NCBI GenBank assembly: GCA_023433925.1
Contig: JAEYTO010000054.1
Location: forward strand, 1 to 25,985
Length of the DNA stretch: 25,985 nucleotides
Direction of reading: 5' to 3'
Origin: Pseudomonadota bacterium
GTDB taxonomy: Bacteria; Desulfobacterota; Desulfovibrionia; Desulfovibrionales; Desulfovibrionaceae
The notes under the pieces were generated by a model that saw nothing but the letters and a program-made list of their open reading frames with translations, did no database searches and was not told the DNA's origin. Position 1 is the first letter of the stretch. Every line of letters begins with the position of its first letter. Below, piece by piece: positions 14,681-23,470 of the stretch. A program made the translations under genes and the position numbers.

Positions 14681-15319
14681 CTAGGCTCCGCCATTGTGTG
14701 GGAATTTTACAGTTTTCCTTGGAGCGATAACTCCCCAGGATGCTAAGACATCCAGCACCTCCGCCACGGGCAGCCCGACCACATTGGAATAGGAGCCCTC
14801 GATGCGTTGCACGAGGAAACCCGCCCTGCCCTGGATGGCGTAGCCGCCGGCCTTGTCCATGGGCTCGCCCGTGGCCACGTAGGCCGCCAGCGCCGTCTCG
14901 GGCGCGCTGGCCATGGTCACGAGGGTGGACACGCTGAAGCTCTCGGGCGCGCGGCTTGGCGAGCAGATGGCGCAGCCGGTGATGACCTCGTGCGTGCGGC
15001 CGGCCAGGTCCGTGAGCATGCGCAGGGCGTCCGCCGGGTCGCGGGGCTTGCCCAGGATGCGGCCGTCCAGGACCACGATGGTGTCCGCGGCCAGTATCAC
15101 GGCCTGCGGCCTGCGCTCGAAGGCGTCCTGGGCCTTGGCCAGCGCGGCACGCAGGGCGTAGTCCGCCGGAGGCTCGCCCGCTTGGGGCTCGGGCTCGGCC
15201 GCGCCCGGCAGGACCTCGAAGTCGAGCCCGGCCATGGCGAGCAGCTCGCGGCGTCTGGGCGAGGCCGAGGCGAGCACGAGTTCCGTGAGCGACCCGTAGG
15301 CCCCCGAGGCTTGGATCAT
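14681..15319 (-). CDS. maf: Maf-family nucleotide pyrophosphatase with an exchanged C-terminus
   Basis: 212 codons. Maf proteins hydrolyse non-canonical or modified nucleoside triphosphates and are linked to septum control. LASASPRRRELL is at 16-27, the catalytic-base region AADTIV at 77-82, LGKPRD at 89-94 and GEPMDKAGGYAIQG at 151-164. SYSNVVGLP at 176-184 spans the insertion junction. The ATG at 15319 has AAGGAG about 5 nt upstream; the longer open frame to 15391 lacks an RBS. From about residue 188 onward the protein is encoded by the insert (LDVLASWGVIAP plus RKTVKFPHNGGA). The native tail would have ended in APAGIAE, about 205 residues in total. The active site is untouched, so the enzyme is probably functional. 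Confidence 0.88.
   Translation of the reverse strand: MIQASGAYGSLTELVLASASPRRRELLAMAGLDFEVLPGAAEPEPQAGEPPADYALRAALAKAQDAFERRPQAVILAADTIVVLDGRILGKPRDPADALRMLTDLAGRTHEVITGCAICSPSRAPESFSVSTLVTMASAPETALAAYVATGEPMDKAGGYAIQGRAGFLVQRIEGSYSNVVGLPVAEVLDVLASWGVIAPRKTVKFPHNGGA
14757..14781. repeat. Right direct repeat flanking the maf insert (attR-like)
   Basis: This is the partner of 13683-13707, with one mismatch at 14762. It lies in frame within the intact maf gene at codons for VVGLPVAEV, so the coding sense is the same at both repeats. Confidence 0.8.
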
Positions 15320-15412
15320 GAAGGCTCCTTGCTGGTCTGTCGCGCGGGGAAAGCCAGGGCCGGTGTACCCGAGGGGTAGCGCAGGGGTCAAGGCGGACGC
15401 GCCGAGGAATGC

Positions 15413-15437
15413 GCAGGGCCGCCCTAGGCGGCCCTGC
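15413..15437 (-). terminator. Hairpin between the OmpA-like lipoprotein gene and maf
   Basis: GCAGGGCCGCC at 15413-15423 pairs perfectly with 15427-15437 around CTA. It lies 45 bp past the stop of the minus-strand OmpA-like gene. It lacks a T run, so termination is plausible but unproven. Confidence 0.55.
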
Positions 15438-15481
15438 CAATGACGCTCGTTCCGCCGTGCGCGGAGGAATCGTATATCCGA

Positions 15482-16150
15482 TTACGGCTGGGTGATGGGC
15501 GTGAGCTTGATCTCCACGCGGCGGTTCTGGGCCCTGCCGGCGGGCGTGGAGTTGTCGGCGATGGGCTGGTTGGGCCCCACGCCGCGCACGAGGAAACGCT
15601 CCTGCTGCACGCCCTGGCTGACCAGGTACTGGGCCACACTCTGGGCGCGGTCCTGGGACAGGCGCATGTTCAGGTCCAGGGAGCCGGTGGAGTCGGTGTG
15701 GCCGAGCACGTCCACGTAGGTCTTCTCGTACTCCTTGAGCACGATGGCCACGGAGTTGAGGACCTCGAAGAACTGCGGCTTGATGCCCGAGGACCCGCTG
15801 TCGAAGGTCACGTTGCCGGGCATGTTCAGGATGATCATGTCGCCCTGGCGGGTCACGCTTACGCCCGTGCCCTGGAGGCGCTGGCGCAGCCTGGACTCCT
15901 GGACGTCCATGTAGCCGCCCACCGCGCCGCCGGCCAGAGCGCCGATGCCCGCGCCGATGAGCACGCGCTTGGTGCGGTCGCCGCCGCCGAATATGGCCCC
16001 GCCGGCCGCTCCGGCGGCCGCGCCGACTCCCGCGCCGATGCCCGCCCTGCTGGCCTGGCGCTCGCCCGTGTAGGGGTTGGTGGTGCAACCCGCCGCAAAG
16101 AGCGAGACGCAGACCATGATCAGCAGGGACTTGATGGCGAACCTCTTCAC
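15482..16150 (-). CDS. OmpA-family outer-membrane lipoprotein (YiaD-like) with glycine-zipper domain
   Basis: 222 codons from a GTG start at 16150, chosen because AAGGAGG lies 6 nt upstream. The signal peptide ends in the lipobox FAAGC with lipidation Cys22. Residues 37-80 form two Gly/Ala-rich glycine-zipper stretches split by GGGDRTKR. The C-terminal OmpA domain (about 105-220) shows VTFDSGSSGIKPQF, VLGHTDSTGSLDLN and QNRRVEIKL, the peptidoglycan-binding pattern. It is probably anchored in the outer membrane and contacts the cell wall. It is distinct from pal at 12426: it lacks Tol neighbours and has the zipper domain. A hairpin follows at 15413. Confidence 0.88.
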   Translation of the reverse strand: MKRFAIKSLLIMVCVSLFAAGCTTNPYTGERQASRAGIGAGVGAAAGAAGGAIFGGGDRTKRVLIGAGIGALAGGAVGGYMDVQESRLRQRLQGTGVSVTRQGDMIILNMPGNVTFDSGSSGIKPQFFEVLNSVAIVLKEYEKTYVDVLGHTDSTGSLDLNMRLSQDRAQSVAQYLVSQGVQQERFLVRGVGPNQPIADNSTPAGRAQNRRVEIKLTPITQP

Positions 16151-16298
16151 GTTATGCCTCCTTGGTGGATCGCCGTGAGGCCCACTCCTGGGTCACGGAC
16201 GAAACAGAAGATTAGCCCATGCGCGCGGCCGAGGTAAAGCGCAACGCATGCGCTTTCTCCTGGCGCGGCCGGGCCGCGGTAAGTCATCCTTCCTGGCG

Positions 16299-16745
16299 CT
16301 AGGAATCGAGATCCCGGGACGAGCGCTCGCGCTTGCGCGCGCCGTGGGCCTTCTTGGCCGTCAGGCGCCGCTCCTTGGACGCGAGGCTTGGCCGGGTGGG
16401 CTTGCGGGGCCGCTGTCTGCGCAACGCCACGCGCAGGAGCTGCTGGAGCTTGAGCAGGGCCAGGCGCCGGTTATCCTCCTGGCTGCGCGTGGCGTCGCTG
16501 GCGAGCACGAGCACGCCGTCGCGCGTCAGCCTGGAGGCCAGGCGTTCGAGGATGATCCGCCTATCCTCGTCGCGCAGGCTCGGGGAACCGGCCACGTCGA
16601 AGCGGAGAACCGCCTTGGTGTTGACCTTGTTCACGTTCTGCCCGCCAGGTCCGCTGGACCGGGTGAACGTGAAGCCGATCTCCCCTTCAGGGATGGCCAC
16701 TTGGCCGGTGATGGGGATGAGGCCCCTTCCGCTCCCTCCGCTCAT
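16299..16745 (-). CDS. arfB: Alternative ribosome-rescue factor ArfB (peptidyl-tRNA hydrolase, class I RF-like)
   Basis: 148 codons. ArfB (YaeJ) frees ribosomes stalled on non-stop mRNA by hydrolysing peptidyl-tRNA. The catalytic GGQ lies at 34-36 in SSGPGGQNVNK, and the protein lacks the stop-codon-recognition domain of RF1/RF2. The C-terminal tail from about 110 is strongly basic (RQRPRKPTRP, KERRLTAKKAHGARKRERS), as needed to enter the empty mRNA channel. The length fits the family. It diverges from the hybrid kinase gene with about 100 bp between them. Confidence 0.93.
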   Translation of the reverse strand: MSGGSGRGLIPITGQVAIPEGEIGFTFTRSSGPGGQNVNKVNTKAVLRFDVAGSPSLRDEDRRIILERLASRLTRDGVLVLASDATRSQEDNRRLALLKLQQLLRVALRRQRPRKPTRPSLASKERRLTAKKAHGARKRERSSRDLDS

Positions 16746-16844
16746 GGCAGCGGTTCATAAACCGCTCCGCTCGCCGATGCAAGCCCCTGGCCGCTCGCCG
16801 AGCCCACGCCCGGCTTTACACGCGCCCTGACTTGGAGGTAAATA

Positions 16845-18560
16845 ATGCTTATCCTTCGGAAAGCCATGGCCGCGACCGGCCAGCCATATGGGAGTAACCA
16901 TGCGCCCTATCGCGCGATTCGGGTCCGATCGCGGCCAGCCATCCGGCACGAGCCTCCTCGCAAAGACGCGGGCCGCGCGATGACCGGCCAATCCGGCGCC
17001 TTGGAGCCCGATGCCGCCCTTCCGGCCGCGCCGGAGCCCGAGAGCATGTTCCGCCTGCTCGTCGAGAACGTGGCCGACGGCATCCTGGCCGTGGATGGCC
17101 AGGGTCGCATCCACTACTGGAACGCTGCCGCATCGCGCATCTTCGGCTACACGCGGGAAGAGGTCCTTGGCCGCGAGCTGACCCTGCTCATGCCTCCCGA
17201 GACGCGCGACAGGCACGGCCACATCCTGGAGCTCCTGCGCAAGGGCACGCCGCCGCCCATGCCCGACTCGCCGCGGCAGGTGACTGGCCTGCGCAAGGAT
17301 GGCGGCCAGGCGCACCTCGAGCTGTCCCTGGCCGTCTGGGACCAAGGTCCCGAGAGCCTCTACGCCGCCATCGTGCGCGACATCACCGCGCGCAAGCGCA
17401 TGGAGGCCGAGATCATCCAGGCCAAGGAGCAGGCCGAGGCGGCCAGCAGGTCCAAGTCCGAGTTCCTGGCCAACATGAGCCACGAGGTGCGCACGCCGCT
17501 CAATGGCATCATGGGCATGCTCCAGCTCCTCCAGGAGACCGCCCCGAGCCCCGAGCAGGGCGAGTACATCGAGACCGCCCTGCTCTCCGGCAAGAGCCTG
17601 CTGCGGGTCATTGACGACATTCTCGACTTCTCCAAGATCGAAGCCGGCAAGATGGAGATCGAGCACAAGCCGTTCCGCCTGAGGGAGATCCTCGACGTGC
17701 TTCCGGCGCTGTTCGGCCGGCAAGCCGAGCGCAAGGGCCTGTGCTTCGAGCTGAGCCAGCCCGAGGGCGATCCGGCCTTCATGGGCGATGCGGGCCGCAT
17801 CCGACAGGTGCTCTTCAACCTCGTGGGCAACGCCCTCAAGTTCACGGAGCGGGGAGGCATTTCCGTGCGCGTGGAAGCCCTGGCGATGGATGGGCCGGAG
17901 CGGGTCCGCCTTGCCTTCGGCGTGGCGGACACGGGCATCGGCATGTCCCCCGAACAGGTCGCCAGGCTCTTCGAACCCTTCACCCAGGCCGACGGCTCCT
18001 ACACCCGCAAGTATCAGGGCACGGGCCTGGGCCTGGCCATCGCCAAGCGGCTCGTGACGAGCATGGGCGGCGGCATCTCCGTGGAGAGCGCGCCCGGCCG
18101 GGGCACCACCTTCCGCTTCACGGTCTCCGTGGGCGCGGGCCCTGTTTCCGCAAGCGCCCCGCGCGAGACCAGGCCTCGGCAGCCGCGCCGGCTGCACATC
18201 CTCCTGGCCGAGGACGAACGCATCAATCAATCCCTGATCAAAAGGCTGCTGGAAACCGAGGGGCACAGCGTGCGCTGCGTGGAGGACGGCATGCAGGCCC
18301 TGGCTGCCCTGGCCGAGGAGCCCTTCGATTGCGTGTTCATGGATGTGGAGATGCCGGTCCTGGACGGCATCGAGGCCGTGCGGCGCATCCGGAGCCGAGC
18401 GCCTGGCGTGCCGAATCCGCGCATCCCGGTCATCGCCCTGACCGCGCATTCCCTTGATGGCAACCGCGAGCGCTTTCTCCGGGCCGGCATGAGCGACTAC
18501 CTCCCCAAGCCCGTGAACCGGGAATCCCTGCGGGCCGCCCTGGCGCGCAACGTGCGATAA
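16845..18560 (+). CDS. Soluble PAS-containing hybrid sensor histidine kinase with receiver domain
   Basis: 571 codons. After about 65 unstructured residues there is a PAS domain (about 66-185), with ILAVDGQGRIHYWN and FGYTREEVLGR typical of the fold. A HisKA domain has phospho-acceptor His213 in FLANMSHEVRTPLNG. The ATPase domain follows with the N box NLVGNALKF (Asn329), DTGIGM at 362-367 and GTGLGLAIAKRL at 392-403. A C-terminal receiver domain (about 450-570) has Asp500 in FMDVEMP, Thr533 and Lys555. No membrane helix is visible, so it senses a cytoplasmic signal. GGAGG 6 nt before the ATG at 16845 supports this start; the ATG at 16980 lacks an RBS. No output regulator gene is adjacent, so the signal and target are unknown. 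Confidence 0.9.
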   Translation: MLILRKAMAATGQPYGSNHAPYRAIRVRSRPAIRHEPPRKDAGRAMTGQSGALEPDAALPAAPEPESMFRLLVENVADGILAVDGQGRIHYWNAAASRIFGYTREEVLGRELTLLMPPETRDRHGHILELLRKGTPPPMPDSPRQVTGLRKDGGQAHLELSLAVWDQGPESLYAAIVRDITARKRMEAEIIQAKEQAEAASRSKSEFLANMSHEVRTPLNGIMGMLQLLQETAPSPEQGEYIETALLSGKSLLRVIDDILDFSKIEAGKMEIEHKPFRLREILDVLPALFGRQAERKGLCFELSQPEGDPAFMGDAGRIRQVLFNLVGNALKFTERGGISVRVEALAMDGPERVRLAFGVADTGIGMSPEQVARLFEPFTQADGSYTRKYQGTGLGLAIAKRLVTSMGGGISVESAPGRGTTFRFTVSVGAGPVSASAPRETRPRQPRRLHILLAEDERINQSLIKRLLETEGHSVRCVEDGMQALAALAEEPFDCVFMDVEMPVLDGIEAVRRIRSRAPGVPNPRIPVIALTAHSLDGNRERFLRAGMSDYLPKPVNRESLRAALARNVR

Positions 18561-18571
18561 AGTGGTCTGCA

Positions 18572-18610
18572 CAAGCCCCGAGAGAGGGCGCTGCCCTCTC
18601 TCGGGGCTTG
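18572..18610 (+). terminator. Terminator hairpin after the hybrid kinase gene
   Basis: An 18-bp perfect stem (18572-18589 with 18593-18610) has a GCT loop. Its core CGAGAGAGGGCGCTG recurs at 20585 after the cyclophilin gene. It starts 12 bp past the kinase stop codon. Confidence 0.8.
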
Positions 18611-18689
18611 ACCCGCGGTTTTCATAGCAGGGCCGCACCAGGCCGGGAGTCTTGCCCAGCTCACGGAAAGCCTGTATCCGAAAGCAGCC

Positions 18690-19385
18690 ATGGATATCCT
18701 CTTCTCCATCATCACCCCAAGCCGCGTGGACCGGCCCAAAGCCCTGGCCCAGGCCGTGGCCAGCGTCGAGGCCGCGGCGCTGGAGGCCGAGCGGCTGGGG
18801 CTCATGCGCCGCGAGCAGGCCGAGCACCTCGTCGGCTTCGACGGCCCAGGCGGCACGAGGCCGCGAATCTCGCTGCCGGGCCGCTGCGTGGATTTCCCGC
18901 GCCAGGGCAACTTCGGCAACCACATCCGCCAGCACCTCCTGCGCGCGGCACGCGGCAGGCACGTGCTCTTCGTGGACGATGACAACGCGCTCCTGCCCGG
19001 CGCGCTGGCCGCATACTTCCCGCACCTGGAGAACGAATTCCTCGTCGCGCGCATCGACACGTCACGGGCCTTCGACGTGCCCCATCTCCCCCGGCCGGGC
19101 TCGGCCCCAGGCGATGCGGACAGCGCCATCCACCAGGGCAACATCGATCCCCTATGCCTGTGCCTGTCCCGCGAGCTGGTGGTCGAGCGCTGCCGAGGAT
19201 GGGGCAGCGAGGGCGGCTACGAATCGGATTTCCTGAACATCCGCCGCTACTATCGCCGCGCCCGTGGCGTCGTGCGCATCGACGACGTCGTCGGCGTCTA
19301 CGACGCGGGCCGGGGCCTGGACGAGCAGGGGCTCAACGAGCGGCAACTCAAGAATGAGCCCAGGGATACGACCGGCGGGGTTTGA
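18690..19385 (+). CDS. Small GT-A-type glycosyltransferase-like protein
   Basis: 231 codons. The N-terminus FSIITPSRVDRPKALAQAV resembles the first strand and helix of family 2 glycosyltransferases. FVDDDNALLPGAL at about 92-104 looks like the DXD metal and nucleotide-sugar site. Residues in the middle (ARIDTSRAFDVP) and the Arg-rich end do not match a subfamily I recognise. There is no membrane segment or signal peptide. The RBS is weak. The function is inferred from the motif only; acceptor and donor are unknown. It sits between a kinase terminator and the YchJ gene, probably as its own unit. Confidence 0.65.
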   Translation: MDILFSIITPSRVDRPKALAQAVASVEAAALEAERLGLMRREQAEHLVGFDGPGGTRPRISLPGRCVDFPRQGNFGNHIRQHLLRAARGRHVLFVDDDNALLPGALAAYFPHLENEFLVARIDTSRAFDVPHLPRPGSAPGDADSAIHQGNIDPLCLCLSRELVVERCRGWGSEGGYESDFLNIRRYYRRARGVVRIDDVVGVYDAGRGLDEQGLNERQLKNEPRDTTGGV

Positions 19386-19475
19386 CGACGCCTGCCCGAG
19401 GCGATAAAGAGCCATGCCTTGTGGGAACCTCAACCCGAAGACCGCCGCGCAAAGCCGTGGCCACGGAGTGACGAC

Positions 19476-19961
19476 ATGAGCCTCTGCCCCTGCGCATCCG
19501 GCAAGGATTTCGCCGCGTGCTGCGAGCCCATACTCAAGGACCAGACCAAGGCGGCCACGCCCGAGGCGCTCATGCGCGCCCGCTACACGGCATTCGCCGT
19601 GCAGGACATCGACTTCCTGCGCGAGTCGCTCCTGCCCGGCACGCGCGAGGAGTTCGACGAGCAGGCCGTGCGCCAGTGGGCCAAGTCCGCCGAGTGGCCT
19701 GGCGTGGAGATCGTGTCGAGCGAGACGGCCGAGGACGGCCAGACCGGCCGGGTGCACTTCATCGCACGCTACACGGTGAACAAGCAGTCCCAGGAGTTCG
19801 AGGAGAACGCGACCTTCCAGATGCACGAAGGCGCGTGGTACTATGTGGACGGCGAGGTCAGGGGACAGACCACCTACCGCCGCGAGGGCCCCAAGGTCGG
19901 ACGCAACGATCCCTGTCCCTGCGGCAGCGGCAAGAAGCACAAGAAGTGTTGCGGCAAGTAG
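19476..19961 (+). CDS. YchJ-family protein (UPF0225) with N- and C-terminal SEC-C zinc motifs
   Basis: 161 codons. A cysteine cluster at the N-terminus (LCPCASGKDFAACC) and a C-terminal SEC-C motif (NDPCPCGSGKKHKKCC) bracket a YchJ-type core with SPEALMRARYTAF-like EALMRARYTAF and a NTF2-like strand pattern. SEC-C motifs bind zinc and in SecA bind SecB. The role of YchJ is unknown, but it is often grouped with protein-handling functions. The ATG at 19476 is chosen over the longer frame because GGAG lies 7-10 nt before it and MSLCPC is the family start. It precedes the cyclophilin gene by 37 bp. Confidence 0.85.
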   Translation: MSLCPCASGKDFAACCEPILKDQTKAATPEALMRARYTAFAVQDIDFLRESLLPGTREEFDEQAVRQWAKSAEWPGVEIVSSETAEDGQTGRVHFIARYTVNKQSQEFEENATFQMHEGAWYYVDGEVRGQTTYRREGPKVGRNDPCPCGSGKKHKKCCGK

Positions 19962-19998
19962 CCCGCGACGCACGAACCCATAACCGCGAGGAGCCGCC

Positions 19999-20583
19999 AT
20001 GCGCCTTGCATACATGATCGCGCTCGCGCTGGCCGCCGTCCTGCTGGCCGGCCCGGCCGCGGCCGCCGAGAAGAGGAGCCATCCCATGGTGAAACTTGAG
20101 ACGAGCATGGGCGACATCGTCCTGGAGCTGGACGCCGAGAAGGTGCCCAAGACCACGGAGAACTTCCTGCGCTACGTGCGCGAGGGCCATTACGACGGGA
20201 CCATCTTCCACCGGGTCATCAACGGATTCATGATCCAGGGCGGCGGCATGGACAAGAACATGGCCGAGAAGCCCACCCACGAGCCCGTCCAGAACGAGGC
20301 CGACAACGGGCTCAAGAACGAGGCCTACACCGTGGCCATGGCTCGCACCAACGACCCGCACTCGGCCACGGCCCAGTTCTTCATCAACGTCAAGGACAAC
20401 GCCTTCCTGAACCATCGCGCCAAGAACCCGCAGGGCTGGGGCTACGCGGTGTTCGGCAAGGTGGTCGAGGGCAAGGACGTGGTGGACGCCATCAAGGCCG
20501 TGGCCACGGGCAACCGCGGCTTCCACCAGGACGTGCCGCTCGCGCCGGTGGTCATCGAGAAGGCCACGGTGGTCGAGAAGTAA
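19999..20583 (+). CDS. Secreted cyclophilin-type peptidyl-prolyl cis-trans isomerase
   Basis: 194 codons. Residues 1-24 form a Sec signal peptide (IALALAAVLLAGPAAAA), so this copy should be periplasmic. The cyclophilin domain has the catalytic Arg in IFHRVINGFMIQGGG and MARTNDPHSATAQFFIN. WGYAVFGKVVEGKDVVD closes the domain. It catalyses proline isomerisation during protein folding. GAGGAG precedes the ATG. It is probably the last gene of a unit with ychJ, ending at the hairpin cluster at 20584. The assignment is solid; PpiA is the likely functional equivalent. Confidence 0.92.
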   Translation: MRLAYMIALALAAVLLAGPAAAAEKRSHPMVKLETSMGDIVLELDAEKVPKTTENFLRYVREGHYDGTIFHRVINGFMIQGGGMDKNMAEKPTHEPVQNEADNGLKNEAYTVAMARTNDPHSATAQFFINVKDNAFLNHRAKNPQGWGYAVFGKVVEGKDVVDAIKAVATGNRGFHQDVPLAPVVIEKATVVEK

Positions 20584-20642
20584 TCGAGAGAGGGCGCTGC
20601 CCTCTCTCGAATTCTCTCCCGCCAGGGGCCGCGGGCTCCTGG
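20584..20642 (+). terminator. Composite terminator module after the cyclophilin gene
   Basis: Hairpin A (20584-20610, 12-bp stem, GCT loop) begins at the base after the stop codon. Hairpin B (20622-20642, 9-bp stem with one G-T pair) follows. The same two-hairpin arrangement occurs in mirror image after lon at 20787-20844. Confidence 0.75.
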
Positions 20643-20651
20643 ACCCCGTAA

Positions 20652-20683
20652 CGAGCAGCCCGGCCAAAGCGCCGGGCTGCTCG
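20652..20683. terminator. Third hairpin in the cyclophilin-lon gap
   Basis: CGAGCAGCCCGG at 20652-20663 pairs perfectly over 12 bp with 20672-20683 and an 8-base loop. It is followed by CTTTCG, which suggests a backup terminator. Confidence 0.6.
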
Positions 20684-20732
20684 CTTTCGAGGCTGGCATC
20701 CCGCCCGCCTTCCCGTTTCTTCGCATGGCAAA

Positions 20733-20769
20733 GCAAAGACCGGAAGCCATTTGGCTTCCGGCCTTTTGC
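20733..20769. terminator. Fourth hairpin in the cyclophilin-lon gap, bidirectional type
   Basis: CCGGAAGCC/GGCTTCCGG forms a 9-bp stem (20740-20748 with 20753-20761) with a 4-base loop. Outer GCAAAG and CTTTTGC arms give short T runs on both strands. Confidence 0.65.
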
Positions 20770-20786
20770 ATTTCCAAACCATGGGT

Positions 20787-20844
20787 CCAGGGAGATTATC
20801 TCCCTGGCGGGGTGAGGTCTGGAGAGGGGCAGCACCCTCTCCAG
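20787..20844 (-). terminator. Composite terminator module after lon
   Basis: Reading on the minus strand, the first stem is 20819-20844 (CTGGAGAGGG type, 10 bp) and the second 20787-20807 (CCAGGGAGA, 9 bp), joined by a CTCACCCCG spacer. It is the inverted counterpart of 20584-20642. It begins 10 bp past the lon stop codon. Confidence 0.75.
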
Positions 20845-20854
20845 TTTTCTTCTC

Positions 20855-23317
<2,463 letters not shown>

Positions 23318-23390
23318 CGGTCCTCCTGATGGCGTTGGAGCCGGCGGGCAGGCAAAATCCTCCGCCCCGGCATGAGCCGATAATTCAATA

Positions 23391-23418
23391 ACATTAAGGC
23401 CGCCGGTCCGGAAGTCAA
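23391..23418 (-). promoter_or_regulatory. Candidate promoter for lon
   Basis: Minus-strand TTGACT (23413-23418), a 16-bp spacer and TAATGT (23391-23396) lie about 75-100 bp before the lon ATG. The spacer overlaps one arm of an AAGGCCGC/GCGGCCTT inverted repeat (23395-23430), which might act as a terminator for clpX or an operator. Confidence 0.35.
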
Positions 23419-23470
23419 ACCAGCGGCCTTCTTTTTCCGCCATCTGGCGGGGTGCATTGCGTGAGGGCGG

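Larger units (their letters stand above)
13689..14781 (-). mobile_element. Putative maf-targeted mini-element (insert unit about 1.07 kb) carrying an HNH protein gene
   Basis: A segment of sharply lower GC sits between two direct repeats inside maf; the 60 bases at 14281-14340 contain 17 G/C, while 13501-13560 in pgpA contain 46. The repeat-to-repeat distance is 1074 bp. It carries one gene (13809-14606), a replacement maf 3' end at its right side and a candidate outward promoter at its left side. No integrase, transposase or resolvase is encoded. It could be a satellite mobilised in trans, a homing-type element, or a recombined foreign fragment. All coding content is on the minus strand, colinear with maf and pgpA. 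Confidence 0.7.

Noticed and set aside
13708..14762. An integrase, transposase or terminal inverted repeats in the maf insert
   Set aside because: No frame in the insert has a tyrosine or serine recombinase or transposase motif, and the two ends are direct, not inverted, repeats. This argues against a standard insertion sequence.
23318..23470. A heat-shock (sigma32) promoter or CIRCE element before lon
   Set aside because: No CTTGAA...CCCCAT pair or CIRCE inverted repeat was found; only a weak sigma70-like pair is present.
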